The notes below the pieces were generated by a model. That model worked only from the letters and a program-made list of their open reading frames with translations, was not told where the DNA came from and did not search any database. Of a stretch of 39,216 bases of DNA, positions 15,332-23,154 are shown piece by piece. The first letter of the stretch is position 1. Each line of letters starts with the position of its first letter. This DNA comes from an uncultured Saprospiraceae bacterium (GTDB taxonomy: Bacteria > Bacteroidota > Bacteroidia > Chitinophagales > Saprospiraceae), in the NCBI GenBank assembly GCA_937969415.1, contig CALBWK010000154.1:1-39216 (forward strand), given 5' to 3'. A program made the translations under genes and the position numbers.

Positions 15332-17929
15332 TTACTCAGGTTCAAAACCAAGGACGATACTGAACTTACCGAAGCCACCGCCACCGGCAGCAGGATTAAG
15401 CTCTCTATCAAATCCCCATCCGTAATCGAATCCTAATAATCCAAACATCGGCAAGAACACTCTCGCACCGAAGCCAGCAGATCTTCTTAAGTCAAAGGGA
15501 TTGAATTCTGAAAAATCACCCCAGTTGTTACCACCTTGGACAAACGTGTGGACATAGATGGCAGAATTAGGATTAGTGGATAATGGGTATCTCAGCTCTA
15601 CAGTAAATTTTTCAAAGATACTTCCACCTCCAAGCTGGTTCTCTCGTAGATCGCCTACCTCATACCCTCTGAGGGCAAGGATATCTTTTCCAGTAATACC
15701 ATTGTTCTGATTATTAAGACCATCACCACCGACTTCAAATCGTTCAAAAGGGGTAATGTCCAACTTCTTATTATATCTCGCTAAGAAACCTAATTTAACA
15801 TTAGTAGCTATTACAAACTTATCTACGATATTAAAATACCATTCAGCATTGAATCTCCACTTATGATACTCCAAAAATTCGAACTGCCCCGCTAAAGATA
15901 ACTCGTTAGCCAAGTCTTGTTCTTCCCCTTCAGTCATAAGGTTACCCGGACCTCTAAGCAAATTCGCTCTATCAATAGCTTCTCCTAACTCAGTAGGATC
16001 AACGTCACCTCTCACATTATCTCTAAACAAAGAATAAGGCGGTGTGAACTGCACTGACAAAGAAACCCTAGACCCTCTTCTTGGGTAGATAGGATCCGCA
16101 ACAGAACTTCTAGTAATTGTCTGCGTAAGACTGAAGTTCTTAAAACTTCCATTGGTGATCGGTGTGGATCCTACAAAGAAATCTCCAAAAGTGTAATCAT
16201 CCATTTTCAAGAATTCCAACGTTAGAGTTGTATTTGTTGAAAAGAAATCATCAGGTCGCTTTAACTGAGAACCCAACCCTATGAAGGCTCTAGTAATGCT
16301 CAACTGTCCTTGACCAAAATCCACGTAATTCAAATCAGATCTTACAGCACCCAAGGTAAATGAAGTTGGTTTCTTGCCTCCCAACCAAGGTTCTGTAAAC
16401 GTAAAATTGTAAGACCTAAACTGACGTCCATTGGACTGTGCTCTAAGTGACAACTTCTGCCCATCTCCTTGCGGCAAAGGACTCCAGCTCGATTTGTCTT
16501 TGATGTTTTTCAGAGAAAAATTATTGAAAGTCATCCCTAGAGTTCCTATCAACCCACTTTGGACTCCACCATAACCAGCAGAAAGTTCTAGCTGATCCGA
16601 TGGTCTTTCCTCAAGCGTATAATTGATATCAACAGTACCGTTAGATTGATTAGGTACAGGTTGGATGTCCATTGTCTCTGGGTTGAAATAACCTAGATTA
16701 GACAGTGACCTCTGAGATCTGATAATTTCTGATCGACTGAATTTGTTTCCAGGCTTAGTTCTCAATTCTCTTCTGACTACCTTCTCATTGGTCCTATCAT
16801 TACCTGCAATATTGACACTAGATATGGTCGCCTGAGGGCCTTCATATATTTGCATCTCCATATCGATATAGTTGCTGTCTACAGCAACTTCTACTGGATC
16901 TGCACTAAAAAATAAGTATCCATCATCAAGATATAGAGAAGAGATATCTCTCCCGTCTTGGCTAAAAGAAAGTCTGTTAGCCAATAATTCTGGATCATAA
17001 ACATCACCTGCATTTATTCCTAAGACTGACCTAAGTTGATCCTCTTCATACTTAGAATTACCTTTCCAAGATATATTTCTAAAATAGTACTGATCACCTT
17101 CTTCTATGGTTAGAAATATTTGCAAGTTTCCATCGAGCCTTCTTACAATACTATCACTACTGATTACTGCATCTCTATATCCATTCTTATTATAGAAGGC
17201 AATGATGTTATCCTTATCAGTTTTGAAATCCTCGGCTACATACTTAGACTTTTTAAAAATTGCTCCTATCTCCTTAGTCTCCTTGAGCTTACGCTTCAAC
17301 TTTGCATCATTAAATTTTCTATTGCCTAATAAGACGATATCACTAATCTTAACTCTCTCTTTCTTGTCTATATCAATGACCAATCGCACAGAATTTGCTT
17401 TGATCTCATCATCAACTTCATCAATTTTTATTTCCGCATCTAAGAAGCCTTTCTCGTTATAGTGCTCTTTGATCTTCGTTATCGCTAAGTCTTTAAGATC
17501 TTCAGTTACGATAGATCCCTTGGCCATTACACGGTCAATAATCTCCGTTATGGGTGTATGTTGATTCTTTTTCTCGCCTTTGATACTGTATCGAGACAGA
17601 GTTGGTCGCTCAACCAACTTGATAGTCAAATAGATGAGACCATCCTCTACTTTGTCTTGAAGGATCTGTACATCTTCAAAGAGTCTCAGCTTCCACAGAC
17701 TCTTTATTGCTCCAGGTATATCATCGCCAGGGATTTTCACTTCTTTACCTACTCTAAGCCCCGTAATGGATTTTATGGCATTTCTATCCCTCGTCTCCGC
17801 ACCGACAACTTCTACACCACCTATATTGTAGGTATTGTTCTGGGTATAGTCAATTATAGTAGGATCGTCTTGAGCTTGAAGATAGAATGATAACGACAGG
17901 CAAATTAGAATCAGAACCTTAGACCTCAT
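15332..17929 (-). CDS. bamA: Outer membrane protein assembly factor BamA
   Basis: Inserts beta-barrel proteins into the outer membrane. It has a signal peptide (MRSKVLILICLSLSFYLQAQ), five POTRA repeats over about residues 30-430 (each with a G-N-x-x-x-x-D/N-K pattern such as VLLGNRKFNDAKLKRKL), and a C-terminal Omp85 barrel from about residue 450. The barrel includes a VRG-like segment, LALRGYEVGDLREN, and the typical end FGFDYGWGFDRELNP...GKFSIVLGFEPE. At 865 residues it is normal for Bacteroidota. A perfect -7 box lies about 39-46 bases before the ATG, so it may be transcribed independently of uppS. The repeat cluster starts directly after its stop. Confidence 0.96.
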   Translation of the reverse strand: MRSKVLILICLSLSFYLQAQDDPTIIDYTQNNTYNIGGVEVVGAETRDRNAIKSITGLRVGKEVKIPGDDIPGAIKSLWKLRLFEDVQILQDKVEDGLIYLTIKLVERPTLSRYSIKGEKKNQHTPITEIIDRVMAKGSIVTEDLKDLAITKIKEHYNEKGFLDAEIKIDEVDDEIKANSVRLVIDIDKKERVKISDIVLLGNRKFNDAKLKRKLKETKEIGAIFKKSKYVAEDFKTDKDNIIAFYNKNGYRDAVISSDSIVRRLDGNLQIFLTIEEGDQYYFRNISWKGNSKYEEDQLRSVLGINAGDVYDPELLANRLSFSQDGRDISSLYLDDGYLFFSADPVEVAVDSNYIDMEMQIYEGPQATISSVNIAGNDRTNEKVVRRELRTKPGNKFSRSEIIRSQRSLSNLGYFNPETMDIQPVPNQSNGTVDINYTLEERPSDQLELSAGYGGVQSGLIGTLGMTFNNFSLKNIKDKSSWSPLPQGDGQKLSLRAQSNGRQFRSYNFTFTEPWLGGKKPTSFTLGAVRSDLNYVDFGQGQLSITRAFIGLGSQLKRPDDFFSTNTTLTLEFLKMDDYTFGDFFVGSTPITNGSFKNFSLTQTITRSSVADPIYPRRGSRVSLSVQFTPPYSLFRDNVRGDVDPTELGEAIDRANLLRGPGNLMTEGEEQDLANELSLAGQFEFLEYHKWRFNAEWYFNIVDKFVIATNVKLGFLARYNKKLDITPFERFEVGGDGLNNQNNGITGKDILALRGYEVGDLRENQLGGGSIFEKFTVELRYPLSTNPNSAIYVHTFVQGGNNWGDFSEFNPFDLRRSAGFGARVFLPMFGLLGFDYGWGFDRELNPAAGGGGFGKFSIVLGFEPE

Positions 17930-17967
17930 AATGTGGTGATTATTGATATAGTACTTTAAAAACGGTA

Positions 17968-17975
17968 CAAAAATA
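17968..17975 (-). promoter_or_regulatory. Possible bamA promoter (-7 box)
   Basis: On the minus strand this reads TATTTTTG, a perfect match to TAnnTTTG, 38 bases before the bamA ATG. The expected upstream TTTG is not obvious at the right spacing. Confidence 0.4.
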
Positions 17976-18077
17976 GGTTTTAATAATGCCCGCTTAAGGA
18001 ATTGTAAATCTAATTGGATTAGCCTTCTCGACCCTTTGTTTAACTATAATTTAAGGTCTTAATACGTCAAACAGACC

Positions 18078-18824
18078 TTATATCTTGAGTTGGTCGGATG
18101 TTTGTCCAAAACGGCGCTCTCGCAGCTGAAAATCAAGTATGGCCTTATAGAACTCCACTTTAGTGAATTCGGGCCAAAATATATCGGTAAAGTAAAATTC
18201 AGTGTAGGCCAATTGCCAAAGGAGGAAATTGCTGACCCTATGCTCCCCACTTGTCCTTATAAGCAACTCAGGATCAGGCATTTGTGCTGTTGTCAACTGT
18301 TGAGAGACGCAGTCGTCATCTATTTGATCTAGGCTAAGCTCTCCTGCCTTTACCTTTTGAGCAATTTGGCGCATAGCCCTCGATAGCTCCCATCTAGAGC
18401 TGTAATTCAGCGCTAGAGTAAGGGTCATCCTATCATTATTCTTGGTGTCTTCTATCCCTTCTTTGAGTGCTTGATAGGTTTTGGGAGGGAGATTTTCTAG
18501 GTCTCCGATGGCATTAAGTCTAATAGAGTTCTCATTTAAGGTATTGAGTTCACCCTTTACTGTCTCTACAAGCAGGTGCATCAATGCATCGACCTCTTCA
18601 GCCGGGCGATTCCAGTTCTCAGTAGAAAAAGCATACAAGGTGAGGAATTTAACCCCTATTTCAGCAGCAGCTTCTGTAATCTGTCGTACTGATCGCACTC
18701 CATTCTTATGACCAAATATGCGGGGTTGGCCGTGCTTCTGAGCCCAGCGACCATTGCCGTCCATTATGACTGCTATATGCCGTGGAAGGCGTTCTTTATC
18801 TATCTGTTCCGTAATCTTATCCAT
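18078..18824 (-). CDS. uppS: Isoprenyl (undecaprenyl diphosphate) synthase
   Basis: Makes the C55 lipid carrier for peptidoglycan and glycans from farnesyl and isopentenyl diphosphates. Motifs are HIAVIMDGNGRWA with catalytic Asp22, LTLYAFSTENWNRP, and the C-terminal signature LLIRTSGEHRVSNFLLWQLAYTEFYF. With the ATG at 18824 (MDKITEQIDKERLPRH) the protein is 248 residues, as usual; a TTG four codons upstream (18836) is also possible. It lies upstream of bamA on the same strand, an arrangement common in Bacteroidota, with 148 bp between. The product feeds the WecA/MraY-type transferase encoded nearby on the other strand. Confidence 0.95.
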   Translation of the reverse strand: MDKITEQIDKERLPRHIAVIMDGNGRWAQKHGQPRIFGHKNGVRSVRQITEAAAEIGVKFLTLYAFSTENWNRPAEEVDALMHLLVETVKGELNTLNENSIRLNAIGDLENLPPKTYQALKEGIEDTKNNDRMTLTLALNYSSRWELSRAMRQIAQKVKAGELSLDQIDDDCVSQQLTTAQMPDPELLIRTSGEHRVSNFLLWQLAYTEFYFTDIFWPEFTKVEFYKAILDFQLRERRFGQTSDQLKI

Positions 18825-18951
18825 TTCTATTGCCAATTATGGCTGAAATTGTGATTTGAAGGTCAAAAAGGCTTTAAATTTAAAAACAATAACTATAACA
18901 ATTATTTATATGTAAACTTGTCGAAGGCGTCGGACAAACAAACAGGACACT

Positions 18952-19461
18952 ATGAAGTCTTTAATAACCACTTTACTTTTTGGAAGTCTCATTTTTCTAT
19001 CCAGTTGTAAGCAAGAAAGCTGTGCAACCAAAGAGAGTTTTTTGGAGTCTTTTGATGAATTCCTCACAGAATTTCAATCCAATAGAGAATCTGCAGAACT
19101 CAATGAAGAAGAGAAGCTTGTATATGAGCAACAATACAAGCAACTGGTCAATGATTGCTACAAGAAATTTCGAGCAGAACTAAGTTTAAAAGAAAGACAA
19201 GAGTTTTGGAAGAGCTCTCTACGTTTTATCCTAGACAGATTTGATGGAGAAATCGATCTCAACTTCAAAGATCAAATGGATGATCCCTTTAATCAATATG
19301 TAAAAGATGAATTGGTTGCTGTTGTGAAAGAATCAGGATTAAGTTTCTTGTTGTCACTTCAGGAGGTATTCAAAGACGACTTACCTAGATTGATGGACAC
19401 TTTCTCTAAAGAATTTGAGCAAATAGGCAAAGGCTTTCTCGAAAATCTTTTCAAGGAGTAA
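18952..19461 (+). CDS. Small helical lipoprotein, function unknown
   Basis: A 169-residue lipoprotein: signal MKSLITTLLFGSLIFLSS and lipobox Cys in LSSCKQES. The mature part is charged and predicted almost all helical (ESFDEFLTEFQSNRESAELNEEEK, KFRAELSLKERQEFWKSS), with further Cys residues early in the mature part. I do not recognise a named domain. It is 8 bp upstream of the WecA-like transferase gene and probably cotranscribed with it, with an AAGGAG at its 3' end that can serve that gene. A role in envelope glycan assembly would be a guess from position only. Confidence 0.75.
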   Translation: MKSLITTLLFGSLIFLSSCKQESCATKESFLESFDEFLTEFQSNRESAELNEEEKLVYEQQYKQLVNDCYKKFRAELSLKERQEFWKSSLRFILDRFDGEIDLNFKDQMDDPFNQYVKDELVAVVKESGLSFLLSLQEVFKDDLPRLMDTFSKEFEQIGKGFLENLFKE

Positions 19462-19469
19462 CCACAGGG

Positions 19470-20555
19470 ATGTACGATATAGTTCTAACTTTTATTACAG
19501 CGTTTTTGATGACGTTCTTTGCCATCCCATCTGTCATCAGTGTGGCCACAAAGAAGCAGTTGGTGGACTTGCCGGGAGAGCGCAGGTCTCACGGCATCAG
19601 TACGCCATCACTTGGTGGTATAGCCATCTTCGCTGGAACGATCTTCGCTATTATCTTATGGACTCCTTTTATTTATTTTGGAGACTTACAGTACATACTT
19701 TGTGCCTTCATAGTCATCTTTCTTATCGGTGCTAAAGATGACATCGATCCCATTGCACCTAAGACAAAATTTATAGGGCAACTCTTTGCGGCTGGTATTC
19801 TTATATTCTTTAGCAACATCAGAATAACAAGTTTCTATGGACTCTTTGGGATTGGCGATCTGCCGGTAATAGCCAGTGTGCTGCTATCTATGGTCATCAT
19901 TATTCTTATCATCAATGCCTTTAATCTTATCGATGGCATCAATGGACTTTCTGGGAGTATAGGTGTGCTTATCGCTATTACTTTTGGTACTTGGTTTTTT
20001 CTTGTGGACCGTATAGAATTAGCAACAACTTCTTTCGCTTTGGCTGGGTCAGTATTGGCCTTTCTGTATTATAACGTAACACCAGCGAGGATTTTTATGG
20101 GTGATACAGGTTCACTTCTGCTGGGGCTTGTATCCGCAATATTGGCTATTAACTTTATCGAGCAACATCAGGTTCTACCTCAAGATCATCAGCACGCTTT
20201 TGGTTCGCCACCTGCAGTAGCGGCGGGTATCTTACTCATCCCTATCTATGATACACTCCGAGTGTTTTTTATAAGAATGGTCAAGGGAAAGTCACCTTTC
20301 CATCCTGACAGAAATCACATTCACCACCTCCTACTTAAAGCTGGATTTAACCATATGCAAGCTACTGGTGTGCTGGTCTTGGTCAATGTCTTCTTTATCT
20401 TGTTAGTGTACCGTCTAGAAAACATAGGCACACTTAACCTTATCGTCGTCTTATTTATATTGGCTACCCTACTTACAGGACTCCTGTATGGCTACATTTT
20501 TTATAAACGGAGAAAGCTAACGGGTAACGTTATAAAGGAGGGTGAGCACACTTAA
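19470..20555 (+). CDS. MraY/WecA-family undecaprenyl-phosphate sugar-1-phosphate transferase
   Basis: An integral membrane enzyme that transfers a HexNAc-1-phosphate from a UDP-sugar to undecaprenyl phosphate to start a surface glycan. There are about ten to eleven helices over 361 residues. Conserved cytoplasmic motifs are LPGERRSHGISTPSLGG (about 30-46), IGAKDDIDP with the Asp pair, NAFNLIDGINGL, FMGDTGSLLLG, and the HPDRNHIHHLLL loop that is typical of WecA-type enzymes and differs from MraY. This makes a GlcNAc-1-P transferase for O-antigen, capsule or exopolysaccharide most likely; the sugar cannot be told from sequence. AAGGAG lies 11 bases before the ATG, a rare clear ribosome binding site here. 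Confidence 0.9.
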   Translation: MYDIVLTFITAFLMTFFAIPSVISVATKKQLVDLPGERRSHGISTPSLGGIAIFAGTIFAIILWTPFIYFGDLQYILCAFIVIFLIGAKDDIDPIAPKTKFIGQLFAAGILIFFSNIRITSFYGLFGIGDLPVIASVLLSMVIIILIINAFNLIDGINGLSGSIGVLIAITFGTWFFLVDRIELATTSFALAGSVLAFLYYNVTPARIFMGDTGSLLLGLVSAILAINFIEQHQVLPQDHQHAFGSPPAVAAGILLIPIYDTLRVFFIRMVKGKSPFHPDRNHIHHLLLKAGFNHMQATGVLVLVNVFFILLVYRLENIGTLNLIVVLFILATLLTGLLYGYIFYKRRKLTGNVIKEGEHT

Positions 20556-20610
20556 GATAATTCCCCTCAAAACTATGCACCAGATTACATGAGATGCTCC
20601 TCCCCGTTAC

Positions 20611-20626
20611 GCTAAGTCCTCTTAGC
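20611..20626. terminator. Small hairpin after the WecA-like gene
   Basis: GCTAAG-tcct-CTTAGC is a perfect 6-bp stem 55 bases after the stop, without a T run. A second weaker pair ATGAGAC (20663-20669) and GTCTCAT (20687-20693) follows. Either could help end the transcript; neither is a classical terminator. Confidence 0.3.
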
Positions 20627-20734
20627 ACTCTGTCTTAAGGGCTCGTCAGATAGCTTGCTATTATGAGACTCTATAAGCGAATATTCGTCTCATACTTTGA
20701 CATTTTGTTTATATTTAGTGCACAATAGAAGACT

Positions 20735-21169
20735 ATGAAAACGCTTATCACCCTTGCTCTCTTTGGTTTTTCTTTAGCAGTAAGTGCTCAGTCTAGTAAC
20801 TGGCTAGAAGCTATAGAAGCTAATAGTGTCAGAAATTTTGAAGGCTATCTTTACCAAAATGGCAATGACATAAACCAATGTGTGGATGTAAAGGGACAAG
20901 ATTATCATCTTCTTGTGGTTGCTCTTAAGGTGCAATCTGAGACTCTCTTCAACCATATACTGAATAATGAGGCGTTAGATCTAACTACAATCTGTGCAGA
21001 CAAAACCATCTTACAATATGCAGTTAAGTATGGTGAGGTCTCCCACGTACAAAAGCTAATTGCCGCTGGTGCAGACCCTAAGCAACTCAGCAATAAAGGT
21101 AAATCAGCTCTTGATTATGCCAAAAAATACGAAAAGCCAGTAATGGCGGGCATTCTCAAGCAGCAGTAA
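20735..21169 (+). CDS. Secreted ankyrin-repeat protein
   Basis: A 144-residue protein with a signal peptide (MKTLITLALFGFSLAVSAQ) and about three ankyrin-type repeats. The last two are clear: DKTILQYAVKYGEVSHVQKLIAAGADPKQLSN and KGKSALDYAKKYEKPVMAGILKQ. Such small periplasmic ankyrin proteins bind other proteins; no enzyme motif is present. It ends 12 bp before fluC and is probably cotranscribed with it. No partner can be named. Confidence 0.82.
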   Translation: MKTLITLALFGFSLAVSAQSSNWLEAIEANSVRNFEGYLYQNGNDINQCVDVKGQDYHLLVVALKVQSETLFNHILNNEALDLTTICADKTILQYAVKYGEVSHVQKLIAAGADPKQLSNKGKSALDYAKKYEKPVMAGILKQQ

Positions 21170-21181
21170 AACCTAGTACAT

Positions 21182-21541
21182 TTGAATTTTCTTTATGTCT
21201 TCCTAGGTGGTGGACTCGGTGCTATGGCCAGATATGCTCTTGCTCTACTATTACCCTCAGCTCAAAATGGCTTACCAAAGGCCACTCTAGCAGCCAATAT
21301 TTTGGCTTGTATTATTCTAGGCTATCTGATGGGGTATCTGTCTAGCAAAGGTCTAGAATCGCGTTTTCAGCTCTTATGGATGACAGGCTTTTGTGGTGGA
21401 TTCAGCACCTTCTCTACCTTCTCGGCGGAACATTTCAAACTGTTAGAAAGTGGTCATATCTCTACAGCTCTTATCTACATCGGCTTGAGTATCCTTACTT
21501 GCTTGGCAGGTATTTGGATCGGCTATAAGTTAGGTCACTAA
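21182..21541 (+). CDS. fluC: Fluoride ion channel FluC (CrcB)
   Basis: Exports toxic fluoride as a dual-topology dimer. The 119-residue protein has four helices, the GGGLGAMARYAL motif with Arg17, and the fluoride-path Phe box GFCGGFSTFSTFSAE (Phe77 and Phe80). The start is TTG at 21182; the next Met (residue 15) would delete most of the first helix. The central Na+ site region is GFCGGFST. No fluoride riboswitch was recognised ahead of it or ahead of the ankyrin gene it follows by 12 bp. Confidence 0.94.
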   Translation: MNFLYVFLGGGLGAMARYALALLLPSAQNGLPKATLAANILACIILGYLMGYLSSKGLESRFQLLWMTGFCGGFSTFSTFSAEHFKLLESGHISTALIYIGLSILTCLAGIWIGYKLGH

Positions 21542-21648
21542 TACTTAGATAAATTTTAACACCCCTATAGCCAACGCTTGACCTACTGCGCTCGTTATGG
21601 CTTTGTATTTACACTTTATTCAGCCTAATCATTAAATGAGAGAGGGAA

Positions 21649-22515
21649 ATGCAACACGGTAAAATCATTCTATTATCATTACTCTGTGTGCTATTAGCCT
21701 GTAGCGGAGAGAGAACCGAGGGCGAGCAACCTACGTCCGCGCCTACAGAAAGAATACAGTTTGTATTTGATAGCAACAGCTTCACTGCTTCAAAAATAAA
21801 GGCCTATACTGCTCCAGGAGAAGAGGAAAATACAACACAACTTGTCGTAGTTGGAGAATCTGAAGACGGTCAGCTGGCAGAATTTCATCTTAAAAATATC
21901 AGCAGAGAGAGCTCAAGCTTAAGTGTTGAAAAAGGGGCTGAGGCCAGTTTTACATATAGACACAACGATGATCTCTGCACCACAGCCCTGACAATGGACA
22001 ATGACTCCTCGATTAATATCGATCAACACGATCCTGTCACCAATCTTATCTCTGGATCCTTTAGTGGGTTTGACTGTGGAGGGAGTATAGAAAATACAGT
22101 AGGGGCAGGCAGCTTTGCAGTCACCTACGAAGAGGTAACTTTAGAAAACTCTCTACTGCTTGACCTCAATGCCACACCCTTAGTACCAGCTATGGTATTT
22201 GTGAGTGCGACACCAGAACCTATCAATACGATTCAGATTACAGGATTCAATGGTGGCACTGAGTCTTATACGCTTATCCTCAAAAATGATCTGCCGGCAG
22301 GAACTTACGCGATGAATGAGTTCGATTTTGCCCCCTATTTCTTTTACTCCGATGCTGATCTCAATCAGTACGAAACAGTGAGTGGGCAGGTGACCTTAGA
22401 AGCCTTTGATGAATTTGACAGAGTCCTGAGAGGAAACTTTGTTGCAGAGTTGGTATCTGTTACAGATGCGGCTGAGGTGCATTGTGAAGGGCAGTTTGAG
22501 ATATTTGTGTTTTAG
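21649..22515 (+). CDS. DUF6252-like tandem-domain lipoprotein
   Basis: A 288-residue lipoprotein (IILLSLLCVLLACSGE, lipobox Cys at LLAC). The mature protein appears to hold two related beta-rich halves. Each runs from a strand with hydrophobic residues (FVFDSNSFTASKIKAY; MVFVSATPEPINTIQI), through a central GQ/GTY-like segment (LPAGTYAMNEFDFAPYFFY), to a G-x-F strand (LISGSFSGFDC; VLRGNFVAEL) and a terminal GxFxV strand (GAGSFAVTY; CEGQFEIFVF). This layout resembles the DUF6252 lipoproteins of Bacteroidota. Function is unknown; it is probably on the cell surface or in the periplasm. No clear partner gene is adjacent. Confidence 0.68.
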   Translation: MQHGKIILLSLLCVLLACSGERTEGEQPTSAPTERIQFVFDSNSFTASKIKAYTAPGEEENTTQLVVVGESEDGQLAEFHLKNISRESSSLSVEKGAEASFTYRHNDDLCTTALTMDNDSSINIDQHDPVTNLISGSFSGFDCGGSIENTVGAGSFAVTYEEVTLENSLLLDLNATPLVPAMVFVSATPEPINTIQITGFNGGTESYTLILKNDLPAGTYAMNEFDFAPYFFYSDADLNQYETVSGQVTLEAFDEFDRVLRGNFVAELVSVTDAAEVHCEGQFEIFVF

Positions 22516-23154
22516 AAGAATCTGTTTCAAGTAAATTTACATCTCTCGCTATTTTAAAACTTCTTAAATAAGATTGAATAACACTAGTATCATAATTCTA
22601 TTGGTTTGGGGTTAGGACCCAATTCAGACTCACCTTTACGGGATACTGCTATTACTGGGAGACATCAATTATTTTTAGGTTCAGGTGATTGAATCCATCC
22701 CTTAAAAACAAAACCCTAGCATCTCTTCAAGGGATTTTAATATTTCTAGCATATTCGAATCGATCTCTCAGACATCGACTAACAGAGGATACTATTTCAT
22801 AGGATGGTAATCATATGGGAACAAGGATGCAAACCTCCTACTTCGAGGGAACAACTGAGTAACGAAATACTTTAGATAAGATTTGCACACAAACACATTT
22901 CGCCCGCGAAGTCCTAAAACACTACAGCAAATTAAGTCGATTCTTTTCTCTTCTTATTGCCCTTCTAGGTGCAATTATCTTTAAAAAAATAATCGCAATC
23001 CTTTGATACCAAAACAAAAAAAAGCCCCTACTCACGTAGAGGCTCAATCTAACAAATCGCGATTTAGTTTTTCCAAATCAATTGGATCTAGTCCAAATAA
23101 ATCATTCTCAAATGTATGCTGCCTATAAACTCAATCTACAGGGCAGCAACCACT
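22516..23154. other. Non-coding interval between lipoprotein and C10 protease genes
   Basis: Six hundred and thirty-nine bases without a convincing reading frame. It holds a small hairpin (TTGGG / CCCAA around 22607-22622), a possible terminator (ATCCCTT 22697-22703 pairing with AAGGGAT 22729-22735, followed by TTT) and the clear minus-strand terminator at 23016-23044. I see no RNA gene I can name. Confidence 0.5.
23016..23044 (-). terminator. Terminator of the C10 protease gene
   Basis: On the minus strand AGCC-T-CTAC, loop GTGA, GTAG-G-GGCT forms a stem with one mismatch, followed by eight T (complement of the A run 23016-23023). It lies 110 bases past the protease stop codon. Confidence 0.85.

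Noticed and set aside
20556-21181. Fluoride riboswitch ahead of the ankyrin-fluC pair
   Set aside because: I could not recognise the conserved pseudoknot motif before either gene; the small hairpins there do not fit it.
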